NCBI GenBank assembly: GCA_037974665.1
Contig: CM075768.1
Location: forward strand, 59,414,316 to 59,478,315
DNA from: Ehretia macrophylla
Taxonomy: Eukaryota > Streptophyta > Magnoliopsida > Boraginales > Ehretiaceae
Direction of reading: 5' to 3'
Length of the DNA: 64,000 nt
The first letter of the stretch is position 1. Every line of letters begins with the position of its first letter. This document shows positions 1 through 10,638 of the stretch, one piece after another. The position numbers and the translations under genes are program-made. The notes below the pieces were generated by a model. It worked only from the letters and a program-made list of their open reading frames with translations. It was not told the DNA's origin and made no database searches.

Positions 1-196
1 TCAACATTATTCTTGTGCTGGATCTCCTGCTTTCCCTGGAGTTTGCTCTCATTGACATAGTCATTTTTTCATATAACCGTTATTGTTATAGTGGGAATAC
101 TTCTGCCATACTTTATACAAGCTCTTTTCCTTTTTTGTGCAAATCATGCAGTATTTTTTATGCTGTTTCTAATTCCATTCTTGCATCCTCTTGTAG

Positions 197-2673
197 GGTC
201 TTATATCTGCTAAACATCGTGTTGCAATGTGTAATTTGGCTTGTAAAAGTTCAGACTTCATAATGGTTGACCCATGGGAGGTCTCTCTCTCTCTCTCTCT
301 CTCTCCTTCTCTCTTGGATATGTATTTAAATGTACGCCATCTTTCCAATGCTGCTAGCTGCTCTTTGTTTATCATGTTTACTGCTTTTACCCTAGTATAT
401 TAGATATTACGTCACCATTCATCACATCACATCAAATTTTATTTTATTCATCTCAACAGGCTAGTCAAAGTACCTACCAGCGCACATTGACTGTTTTGTC
501 TAGAATAAGGACCTCAGTATCTGAGAGTGGACTGGTTCCTGGTGGTGAGTACTGTAAAACTGTCATCTTTGATTTAATGCACTTGTGTTATCCAGTTTTT
601 CAAACAAAGATACTTCTCCCTCTCAATTTAAGCTTGACTAACTATACGTAGTGCATTATGGAAGACCCCATCTCCATATTTTTAATAACCTGTTCTTCTT
701 GTTGGTAGAATTCCTAAAAGTTATGCTTGTGTGCGGCTCTGACCTGCTTGAATCTTTCAGCACTCCGGGTGGCTGGATCCCTGAGCAGGTGAAGTTATGT
801 GGAATATTCTATCTAGTCGTGTACAACTCTTTGCAACAATATACAACAATTAGAATTGGCATGAGAAGAGGGGGGGATTTTATGCTTACCTATTTAATTA
901 TGATGTCATGTCTGCACCACATACATTGTGGTCACCTTTGTCTTAATTTAGTGAAAATCTATGTTCTTCCTGTTTTCACTCCTCAATATTAAGCTCCGTT
1001 TGTTTGCCGTAAAATATTTTCCCGGAAAATATTTTTCGGATTTTACGGTGTTTGGTAACACTGGAAAATTGGTCAACAGTAAAATATTTTCCGGTCAACA
1101 ATTGCAGCTACTTTTCTTAATTTTACGGTGTTTGGTAACACCGAAAAATTAGTCAACCGTAAAATGTTTTCCTGTTACCAATTGCGGCTAGTACAAAATT
1201 ATGAAAAATGTTTTCATTTCCTTTGGGAGAAGAAAACATTTTATAGAGCTCACGGTAATACTATAAAATATTTTTCAGTATTCTATTTTTCAGAAAAATA
1301 TTTTCCTCCAACAAGTTATTTTACGGCAAACAAACGGAGCCATGTAAAATATTTTATTTTTCAGGAAAACATTTTTCACAGAAAACATTTTCCACAAGCA
1401 AGTTATTTTACGGCAAACAAACGGAGCCTTAGTCTGCAGAATTAAAACATGATTTCATGAGGTTTCACTAATTCTGAAAAGAGGGAGAATATCATGAGGC
1501 TTGTTGAAGATTGATTAATAGCATATGTTGTTATAAAATTTGTTCCGCCTATAGTAATAATTATGTTTTACCTAAAGCACTCCATAATTTAGGAATTGGT
1601 TTTACGTAGATCAGCTAGATGAACATTGAAGTAGATTCTGATAGCAAAAAAATACATTTGTTTTCCTAGAATAGTGTACATTTTGTTTCTGGTTATTTGT
1701 CTTTAAGAAGAGTAATCTGTTGACATGTACGGGGAGTAGCATAATGTTCTGCCTCAAGTACATTTCGTTTCTGGTTATTGTAAGTTAATATCTGAAAGAC
1801 TATGCGTGAGCTTTAGGCAAGTAGTTCGCTCTGTCTTGCACCTTAGACCTAAGAATTTGCAATTTTTTCTACTTTTTTCTTTTCTTTTTACTTCTGATAT
1901 TGATGATTGAAGTAATGCCAAACATTGTTGAACATGCACGTCATTTGTTTTCCAGGTCAGGACAATATATAGAGATTTTGGTTTGGTCTGCATTCGCAGA
2001 GGTGGTCAGGATGTCGAGAAAATTATCTGTAAGGATGAAATTATGAATGAATACAAGGTAATCTGTGCCTCTCAACTTAGATGTGGCCTTGTAAACTAGC
2101 TCTGACTTCAGAATATGTTAGCCTTGTCTTTTTAATTTCATAGCTCAAAGCTTGTAGAGAACTAAATATCTTTTAACCTTGCTTCTGATCTGCTTAATTG
2201 GCATTCTATTTTCTAATGATTAATTTGAGATTATTTGAGATATGAAAACTTGAAATTTGCATAAGATAGGCATTCCTCTCTCATCCCGCTCTCCTCCACT
2301 CTTAAAAAGGAAAGGAGGAAGATGAGTACTTGAAAGTCCTCGGCTAGTTTATCTTTTGCTTCATCCATTTTTCTCAGAGTAACATCAAAGTAGTAGATGA
2401 AGTAGTACCAAATGGAATCAGCTCCACTGGATTAAGGTAACCGTTCCTTAGTACGTATGTTCATAGAAATTAGTGTATTCGGACGCGGCGGGGGGTGGGG
2501 GCTGCATATCAATCTCAATGGAAAAAGAAACTCACTTGTTGCTTGTCCGTGTCAGGAATTGCATCTCGAAAGGGTTGTCAGTGAAATATTTGACAGCGGA
2601 TGAAGTAATCGATTACATTAATCAACATCATCTATACAGAGCACAGAACAGTGACCATCTTTCTGGGAATTAG
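197..2673 (+). CDS. NMNAT: Nicotinamide/nicotinate mononucleotide adenylyltransferase, 3' part (5' end outside window)
   Basis: This enzyme joins NMN or NaMN to ATP to make NAD or deamido-NAD in the NAD salvage and de novo pathways. I read six phase-consistent exons: 197-280, 460-544, 709-788, 1956-2057, 2378-2436 and 2556-2673 (TAG stop). Family blocks appear in order: HRVAMCNLACKSSDF, MVDPWE at the end of the first visible exon, STYQRTLTVLSR, VMLVCGSDLLESF, GWIPEQ, GLVCIRRGGQDVE, and the ISSTxxR nucleotide-binding signature as ISSTGLR split over the last intron, then GLSVKYL and VIDYI. This matches the C-terminal two thirds of plant NMNAT (Arabidopsis At5g55810 type). The N-terminal part with the GxFxPxHxxH-type site must lie left of base 1. 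The first visible donor is GAG|GTCTCT, a weak donor running into a CT microsatellite. The gene converges with the next gene on the opposite strand. The family call is firm; exon ends are by eye. Confidence 0.9.
282..305. repeat. (CT)n microsatellite at a 5' splice site
   Basis: A CT dinucleotide run starts at intron position +2 of the first visible NMNAT intron, so the donor reads GTCTCT rather than GTAAGT. Confidence 0.85.
992..1428. mobile_element. Harbinger-like MITE with TTA target duplication
   Basis: The element is 437 bp and lies in the NMNAT intron between the exons at 709-788 and 1956-2057. The left end reads AGCTCCGTTTGTTTGCCGTA and the right end is its near-perfect inverse. TTA flanks both sides (989-991 and 1429-1431), as expected for PIF/Harbinger-type insertion. 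Inside it, the right terminus is present a second time at about 1311-1342 (ending CGGAGCC), and the motif TTTTACGGTGTTTGGTAACAC occurs twice (about 1042 and 1121). It has no coding capacity and short degenerate ORFs only. Superfamily assignment rests on the 3-bp TWA duplication and could be wrong. Confidence 0.75.
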
Positions 2674-2683
2674 CTCGAACAAT

Positions 2684-2760
2684 AGCAGATGAAGTAATTG
2701 AATACATTAATCAACACCATCTATACATAGAACAAAACAGTGATGATCCTTCTGGAGATT
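2684..2760 (+). repeat. Diverged tandem copy of the NMNAT last-exon end
   Basis: The segment repeats 2595-2671 at an 89-bp offset, with about 13 mismatches in 77 bases by eye. It starts 11 bp after the NMNAT stop codon and re-encodes ADEVIEYINQHHLY in a different frame (89 is not a multiple of 3). Roughly half of the differences are synonymous third-position changes. Joining the previous exon (ending 2436) to either AG next to this copy gives an immediate TGA, so it does not look usable as an alternative last exon. Confidence 0.8.
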
Positions 2761-3468
2761 TTCTTTTATAACAAATTCATTACCCCAATAGTGTGCTGCG
2801 GGTAAAAATTCATGTTAGTCTACAGTTGAAAGGCTGTTGTCCGAAATTTATACTAAATTAACTTGCACAAATCTTTTCAGCTGGTAATAAGTTGTCTTGT
2901 TTTGAGTAGCCCATATGTAATCCTTGCTACTGATTATTAATGAGTTCGACTTCTGTTCAGCTGCTGATGTGGGGCGCACATACACGCTCACAGCCGGTCA
3001 CTCCAGTAACCAAACTGAAGAAATTTTAATTAATAATTGATGCTTTTATTTGTTACTTTTGAAGGCATTTGTTGTATTGTATTGAAAACTGTATTGAATG
3101 TCAGTAGGAGCAAGTTGGGTAGCGACTTATTCACTGTGTTATCTTTTATTTTTAGTGATGTTGCAATTTGATCGAAAATCAAACCTAGCCTTTTAAATTT
3201 AATTTAGGTATTGCTTTGTCTTATGGCTTGGGAAACATTTTGTCAATTATAGAAAATCAATGAAGTAGTTCAAACTTAGATAAACTAAGGAAACAAAATG
3301 ATCTTGCTTCCCCCATTTTTGTTAACTTAGCAACTATAGAATTTGACTAATTACATGTATACAATTAATCTAAGAAATAAAAAGAATTTAAGAAGAAATT
3401 CACACACACACGCACACACTCTTTTGGATATGTGTGTGTTAAGTGCTAGAGAAGGAGACAACTATTAG

Positions 3469-3512
3469 AGAAAAAAGAAAAAAGAAAAAAGAAAAAAGAA
3501 AAAAGGAAAAAA
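3469..3512. repeat. (GAAAAAA)n microsatellite
   Basis: At least five copies of a 7-bp purine unit lie in tandem, followed by a longer A/G stretch. Confidence 0.8.
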
Positions 3513-3919
3513 AAGGGGACCATGTGTTACTAGAGTAAAAAGAGAATATTGGGGCCGCACAACTTGTGCAACAATAAATATATCAAGCAAAATAGAAGAG
3601 AATCCATGGAAAGAAACTCCTAATCTGAAAGATCTGGGAATTTTATCACGTTGCAATAGCATAGCAAAGAAGAAATTTTCTATAAAAGAAAATTATGGCA
3701 TTGAAAACCAAAAGAAAGCTGGTTATCCTATTTATATCTCATGCAAAATCTTTTTTTTTTCTTTTTTTTAAAAGTTATATGCAAATGGAAGATTATGACC
3801 CAAAAATCAAATAATACATATTATGACCCAACACTAACATTAACACCGCTCCATCCATAAATCAGTTTAAAAAATTCAGATGTTGCGTGTTCAATACTTA
3901 AAAATCAAAATTTCTTTTT

Positions 3920-4029
3920 GATCCAATGGTATATAACTCGCTATGTATGCGAGAGATTATGAGTTCTAGTCTTACTAATTATGTTGTACGCCCTTAAACT
4001 TTCTTTGCATCGAAAAGAAAAAAAAAAAC
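3920..4029 (+). mobile_element. Possible SINE-like element
   Basis: A box-A-like stretch GATCCAATGGTA (3920-3931) is followed about 30 bp later by a box-B-like stretch GAGTTCTAGTC (3961-3971). An A-rich tail follows (about 4012-4028). This order resembles a tRNA-derived SINE, but box B departs from GGTTCGANTCC at three or so positions and I could not define target duplications. Confidence 0.3.
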
Positions 4030-4576
4030 TGACCAAAGCCAACATGAAAAACTAAAAGGCAACTTAGTTCCTGTAGAATATAGCTTTACCTAAGGCTAAT
4101 CATGATCCTACTTTAACTATTCCACCATGATATGGTCATAAGCACATCGATTTAAAAATTGCTTATAAAAAGATGTAAGAAAGATGAAATGGTCAATTGA
4201 TTTGGAGATAAAAATGACATTTCAATTTTCTAAAAGACAACTCAAGTTAAAATAGTCCCACCACTCGCACGCGCGCACATGCACAAGCGTGGCATGTGAT
4301 CGATGACATGTTATAATCAAATATGTGTGATTCAACAAGAATTACCAAACTTTAATTCACAAAAGAAAAGTAGATTGTTGGCACAACATTTGAATTCATT
4401 GTGACATATACAACCAATCTTCAATCAGATATAGTATCCTAATCCTCCCATTACAAAGAGAAATAAAACAATAAAAAGGAACTGAGTTCTTGTAGAATAG
4501 TTTTGGCTAAGGCTAATGATGATACCAAAGTCACTATATGGTCAGGTGGATTCATACATTAGGCTGCAAAACTTGG

Positions 4577-6524
4577 TTACTTCTCCTTCTTAAGGAGCCG
4601 AGATGTTTGAAACTCCGCGTCATCCTTAATAAAACTCCACCAGAAGAAGGTTAAAGGAATTGTGGTGCCATGCCAAAGAGCATGTGCATCCACAAGTCCT
4701 TGATATGGAGGAAAGTCGTAGATTTCCAGAAGCATTGCAAGGCCGCCTCCCACAACAACGAGCCACAACTTCCAGCGAGATGGATGATGAGTTATACCAG
4801 CCCAGATTGCCCAAATGAGAAGTTGAGCAACAGCCATGACAGCACATACTTTCATGTTCCACCCTGAAAATGTTCCAGAAAAGTCATAATGATTATAACG
4901 ATAAGAGATTCTCCCCTTTCCACCCTGGGGCTGTTCCCCATGATAGTGCAAACACTCATAAATATTGCTAATCAGCTGTGTCTCCAAGAAGTGGAATTAA
5001 CAAGATAATATAATTAACCCCAACTTACCAGTGTCTTCCTTTCGGCAGTCATGAAGTTAATGTCCTAATCTACGGAATGCTCATTGAAGCAAATTGAGAT
5101 AAGAAGTCAGTGAAAATACCGTAGTCCATCTTAAAGTTGTTGAGGTACAGTATATGAGTGGTAACAAATGCAAGAAGTGGTGCAGCGACCATAACTCTGG
5201 CAGCCTCATCCCTTACATTGAAAGTTCTTAGTATAGACAAAATCAGCGAATATCCAAGCAAGGCTATGGCAGATGAGTAATCAAGCATCTCTGTTAAGTC
5301 CACATCTCTGCAGTTCAGATATTTCATAGACAATAATAATTGAATAAAACAATTAATAAAGGATCCACTAATCAGACATCTACTATCATAAGGGCCAATT
5401 ATAGGGTCAACATAGGCGTGATATGGCCAAGAAAATAAAGGAATAAGCTTACCGACTATGGAAAACAGCACTCCAGAACCATGAGTTCATGGACAAGAGC
5501 CCATATAGATGCCACAGAAAAGTATAACTGTAATGAGGTCTCTTCTTTGGATTTAGTGGGAGCTTGTAGTATATAAGGATGAAGAAGGACAGCCAACCAT
5601 GGAAATGCATGGTGAGGTTGAGCGCAGATAAAGCTACAGAAACAGGCTCCTGAGTAAATTCACCACATTATTCCATGTATATCCAAATTTGCAAAAGCAA
5701 GGAATTGAACAGAGTTTACTTTCTGCAGTGAAACATGAGGTACTTGCAGACAGAGTCACAAAATGACAAACCTGAAGACCATAGAGACGTTTGAATGGCC
5801 ATTTACCATGATATTTCACAGGCCCATGACCTAGTGCTGCTCGATCTTTTTCTCTGTCGAGCATACAGTGGTACCGGCAATCATTTTGGCAATCCCATTG
5901 TTTCCAGCGCAAGTAAAGAGGTTCTTGCATGTACCAAGGGCCATCAATGGAAGAACCATCAGAAGAAAATTTGCAATGTGCAAAGCATCTTTCCCCAACA
6001 CATCCAGTCTTCTCACATTCTGCAACACAGGACCTGCAATCAAAATAGAACCCCTAAAGAATAAGACTTTATGTAACCCACTTTATCATACCTGAGGAAA
6101 GAGAAAATGGCAAAGAAGTTCATCATATTTAATATAAGATAATGACCGGAAAAGGTGCATCCTATCTCTTAATAGTTACACATTTGTTTACCAATATAAG
6201 TTTAAGAAAGAAATGCAGATCATAGCATGAAAATATTTAACCTCTAGCTAGAAATTTCTTTATCAGTGTCAAACATAGACTGTGAATTCAACAGATTAAC
6301 CTAATGCGTGCAGGATAAGTACAGAAGTCAACAAGTATATGTAGCTAGTATTTCTGTAAGGCACTCGCTAACTTTTAAATCCAAGATAAGCTGAAACCAG
6401 TTATATGAATAATACATGAGATAGCATAAAATTATCGATATATCCATGAAATATAATGTTTGAAAACAATTGCTAGAGCGAAATGAAGTCAACATCTCCT
6501 TCCCCCACTTGATATTCTCTCTCT

Positions 6525-6563
<39 letters not shown>

Positions 6564-7139
6564 CCATGAAATAAACAAATAAAATGAAACATAGAACAAA
6601 TCAAGGATAATAATGCAAGGTTTACAAAGTACCAACTAATGAATTAACTTGATGCAGAAAGATCCTCCATCAAAAAGCATGCATTAGACAGTTATCAATG
6701 GGGAAAAGCTAGTTGAAGATGTGGACATAAAGTTCGTTAGTGTCCTTATCCAAAAACAAGCACTTTACAAACTCAATATAGAGGAGAAGGAACGAGGTTT
6801 AGGTACAATTACCACACTTGCTCCAGTCATTACCCTCTCTCTCCCACCCCCATCCCTAAAACACCTACTGAATGCAGATGACAACAAAGAATTATCACTT
6901 GCTAGTTGCATGCTATGAGGTAAAAACCGATGTCATAGGCTACCGATTGGTTTAGGTAGGTGGTCAGGGACAATGGTGAAGGAAAATGTAATTTTATATA
7001 TATAACAGAAGGAGATAAACACAAAACATGGGAAGAAAACTTACTTGTACACTGGATTAGCATCACCAGCACTAGCATCAAACACTTCAAAGATGCAAAA
7101 GAGCACTACAAAGAAAATGACCCAGTAACGATCTGCCAT
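4577..7139 (-). CDS. PGAP3: PER1/PGAP3-like GPI-anchor lipid-remodelling protein
   Basis: Members of this family remove an acyl chain from GPI anchors in the secretory pathway. Five exons keep phase: 7045-7139, 5772-6033, 5453-5649, 5120-5307 and 4577-4863, giving 342 residues, the usual plant length. Residues 1 to about 24 are a hydrophobic signal peptide. A Cys-rich luminal region follows (CVAECEKTGC, CFAHC, WDCQNDCRYHC). After it come KYHGKWPFKRLYGLQ and several membrane segments with MHFHGW, SAVFHSRD and, near the end, DAHALWH (His 308 and 312). The Ser, His and Asp residues in these motifs fit the metal-dependent CREST hydrolase pattern. The last four residues KKEK fit a KKxx dilysine ER-retrieval signal, so ER or early-Golgi location is inferred. 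The donor and acceptor at 7044 and 6034 are clear. The start Met directly follows an intron acceptor. Confidence 0.93.
6531..6554. repeat. (GT)n microsatellite
   Basis: Twelve or so GT units preceded by CT repeats lie in the first coding intron of PGAP3. Confidence 0.85.
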
Positions 7140-8799
7140 CTGATCAGAAGATTCGCAAAAATCAGAGTTTCTAATGATCATAGATAACTAAAAGGGAGAA
7201 AGCTTAGATGAAAGCCAAACCTTATGCAATAATATGTAATTTTATTATGTCCTAAGTTGTGCTTTTAGATTTGCTCAAGAAAATTAAGTTTTACACAGAA
7301 AAAGGGAGAGCTCGCAAGAGTTGAAGATAAGAGAGACAATAACTTAGTGCAGTATCTACAAATAAATTTGTAGTACAAAACAACTTCATTAAATAGAACA
7401 GAAAACTATCAGTCAGTAATAGGAATTAAGTTACATTCGTCTCACATAATAAAATTAGGAAAGAGGAAAAGAATTAACAGGCATATGCTAACTGCAAATT
7501 ATTCATTCACTTCAGTTTTACAAATTAACAAAAATCAAAAGCAGGAGATAGCAAAAGGAAGCTTCTAAACAATCCCAAGTGGAAGAATTCTAAGTCATTT
7601 GCAGAAAGCCAAAGCTGTGCTTATGAACCCAGAACTTATGGCAACAAAAACTTCGTAATCCTCTAAACAACATTACGACATACCAAATATGACATAGAAT
7701 CCCTTCTATGTTCCACAATTATTCAGAAAGTAATCTATAATTTACTCTGGCAACCTGCCTCTACCTTTTGTAGAATCAGACCCAAATGCGGTACCCCCTT
7801 CAGCCTCACGCTCTACTATGATGGTCTATAAAGTAATTTTCTGATATAGAATAGCTACATACCAGAGAAAACATCAAGAAAGCACTTAAAGTAACAACCT
7901 AAAAGACATTCTACTCTAAATTGTTGCCTCTATTCAGCTGTTGCCTTGTTTGAATAAATATCTATATTACATTCCTTCTCCTTAAGAGACTCGGGTAATT
8001 AATTAAATTCATAGCTGAAATGAACTGTTTTATCTCTTTCAAATATTATCTGCATATAACAACAGATCAAGGCAGCCTTTAAACCACTGATCACTTATCT
8101 GCATAACAAACATCACTCAGCATCTTTAAACCAAGTTAAGTTGCAAAAACTAGTAAACTTTTGATTGGGTCATCAAAACCACAATTATACACTCTGCACA
8201 ATGGCAAGAAAAATAAAATTCCAAAGACAAAGAAATACAACATTACACCACTATAGACAAATCAAGACATCAAATGCCTAAACCTTTTCAAGCAAATTAA
8301 TGATTAGAGAATGAATAATTCAATCTTGGGATGATAAAGGCCTTCCGGACCAAAAAAATTTCAAGCAAATTGATAAAATTGATAGAGTGAATAATTTAAT
8401 CACTGGATGTTAAAAGGCTGTTTGGTGCACGAATCTCCCACTATGCACAGGGTCGGGTAAAGGTCTCACTTTGGGTCTATTCTATGCAGACTAACCGTTG
8501 CATCTTCGCAAGACACTGATTACACGACTCAAACTCATGACCTCTATGTCAATCTTGGGATGATATATGAAAATAAATTTGACAAATATATACAGCTGGG
8601 TCAGTGATAGCTTACTACATATCTGAAGATGATTAGATATTTTATACGGCATTGCAACACTATAAATACAAATCAAGCTATACCAAAAGGCCTAAACTTT
8701 TTAAAGCAAAATTAATAATTAGAGTGAAAAATTCAATCTTGGCAAGATACATGTAAACAAATTCAAGAAAAAAAGATGGGTTTGTGGTTTTTTCTTACC
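7140..8799 (-). other. Probable 5'-UTR intron of PGAP3
   Basis: On the minus strand GATCAG ends immediately before the PGAP3 start codon (acceptor at 7140-7141), and a good donor AG|GTAAGA lies at 8798-8797. I infer a 5'-UTR intron of about 1.66 kb with the leader exon starting above 8799. The stretch is AT-rich with no coding signal. The donor choice needs transcript support. Confidence 0.5.
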
Positions 8800-9339
8800 T
8801 TATTCAAGTATCATAAGATGGGTCAGCTTAGAATTTTGAGATTTCTTGAATGAACAGCTTGTTTAATGATGATTTATTTTGTATGTAGAGGTGAGAATTG
8901 AGAGATGTGAAGAGAAGATAAATGTGTCATCAACTCAAATAATGAATTGAATGAGCCCAGAAAAGGTGGAGAGATTGGGCATCTGAGAGTGAACTCACTG
9001 CTGGGCTGTAGATTCATTTGTTGATTTGGGCTCATTGTGTTCTCTGTAAAGATATTGCCCATAGGCATTTGTTTTGCCTCAATTGGGTAGTTTAGAATCT
9101 AACTGTTTTTCTTTTTGGCTCGTAGAATTGTTTTTTGTACGATAGAAGTTAAAATCGTAGTTTAAATTTAAAATTTTGAGTATAAAAAGTTATTATTTGA
9201 CTAATTCATCCAATTCTTGGGTGCGAGTTGTTAATTTAAGTAATTGTTGTTCATGTTTGGTTTACGTCTTAATTTGTTCGAAATACCAATTTACCTATAA
9301 TACTTGAAAAAAAAAAAAGAAAAATTATTTATTTTGATT

Positions 9340-9480
9340 GGGTAAATAGTACCATAACCTCCTGTGGTTAGTCTAAAGTACACAACACCCTTCTATAGTT
9401 TTAAAAGTGCACCGAAACCCCCTCTGGTTTGAAAAAGGAGCACACGTACCCCTTCTGTTATTTTTCCATCAAGTTTCTTA
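9340..9480. mobile_element. MULE-MITE-like terminal fragment
   Basis: The stretch starts GGGTAAATAGTACC. Its phrases (CTGTGGTT, TTTTAAAAGTGCACCG, ACCCCCT) recur at different spacing in the complete MITE at 11978-12580. I found no matching right end, so this is at best a one-sided relic. Confidence 0.35.
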
Positions 9481-9603
9481 ACATAATTTACTAAAAGATG
9501 CAAATACCCTCAATTATTTTTCTTTTCTCTTTTTTCTCCTTTTTACTTTTGTTTATATACAAAACAAAAAAAATACAATATATATATATGTATTAAGTGT
9601 GTG

Positions 9604-9631
9604 TATATAATATATATATATATATATATAT
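9604..9631. repeat. (TA)n microsatellite
   Basis: An alternating TA run follows a short TG-rich stretch. Confidence 0.85.
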
Positions 9632-9669
9632 CTAGAAAAATTAAAAATAAAATAAAAATAATATATGAT

Positions 9670-9958
9670 TTGGGGGGTGGGGGTGGTGTGGGGTTCGATG
9701 CGGCTGGCGGGTAGAGGTGGGGTTCGACGGGGATGGCTTGAAGGGGTGGGGGGTGTGACGGGGCTGCGAGGGTAGGGTGGGGGCATGTGGCGTTCGACAG
9801 GGGCTGGGGTTGGGGTGCGACGGGGTTGAGGGTGGGGGAAGGGATGTGACGGGGATGTGGCGTTCGACAGGGGCTGGGCTTAGGGTGCGACGGGGCTGGG
9901 TTGGGTAGGGGAGGAGGTCCGATGGGGTTGGGGTTGGGGTTGGGGGTGGGGGAGGGAG
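9670..9958. repeat. G-rich imperfect minisatellite
   Basis: The + strand is almost free of C and carries dozens of GGGG, GGGTTGGGG and GTGCGACGGGGCTGGG-like units in loose tandem order. Variants of GTGTGACGGGGATGTGGCGTT recur. The complementary strand reads as a Pro-rich open frame (PNPNPNPIGPPPLP type), which I treat as an artefact of composition. Runs of four or more G close together can in principle fold as G-quadruplexes. Confidence 0.75.
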
Positions 9959-10638
9959 TGTGATATTTGTAATCGACTTTACTTCCTTTTAAAAAAAAAA
10001 ATGATCTTTGAAACTTCTCCTCCATTAATGCGAACAATTATTATCATTAATTAATTTATTATCTCCTACAAAAAAGTAGAGAACCGAGTTTACTTCAAAA
10101 GTAATTAACAAACTCCATAGTGATGATCATGGTAATGCAATGAAATTAAGAATATTTTGCAAGGTCCATGATGTTAATTTCCCCATAAGAATCAAATGTT
10201 GGTTAATTTGTTGAAGTAATATATATATATATTGTGCAGCTCTAGAATTCAACAAGTGGGATTCGAAAATCTTGATCAAGCACACATCAAATTTAATGAA
10301 ACTATATATTTATTTGTCAAAGGTGGGCATTAGTAGGCAAATTCAAGAATTATTTGTAAATCACAAGTACTAGTACTCACTAAATAGGAAGCATATTACA
10401 ATGTATTAGTTTATTCGCTCAATCACACAAAATTACTCTATATATCAACTGCGCGATGATATGGTGCATCAAGTCAGTTATAATTTTAACAACACTAAGA
10501 TATCTAAATTAAACACAAATATCTATATAGTATCGCATCCTCTATTAGTAGTACACATGTTTTTTCTTTTTTTGTTACGTTTGTTGCACTATATGATCAT
10601 CATTCAAAAGCGTCACCACGTACACTGCGCACGAGATT

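Larger units (their letters stand above)
2772..4576. other. Convergent intergenic region
   Basis: This is AT-rich DNA between the 3' ends of the NMNAT and PGAP3 genes. It holds NMNAT 3' UTR sequence, a GAAAAAA heptamer microsatellite (about 3469-3512), several A/T runs and a possible SINE (listed separately). I see no coding sequence. Confidence 0.6.
9070..10638. other. Intergenic region between PGAP3 and the NAC gene
   Basis: Between the leader of PGAP3 and the 3' end of the NAC gene lie a MITE-like fragment (about 9340-9480), a TA microsatellite, a G-rich block and about 600 bp of plain AT-rich DNA. The long open frames on the minus strand across 9660-9960 come from simple-sequence bias. 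Confidence 0.6.

Noticed and set aside
5831..6043. 70-codon minus-strand frame
   Set aside because: It overlaps exon 2 of the PGAP3-like gene in another frame; the Cys-rich frame is the real one.
9543..10037. 164-codon minus-strand frame rich in Pro/Asn/Ser
   Set aside because: It follows exactly the G-rich low-complexity block and a TA microsatellite; composition alone explains the open frame.
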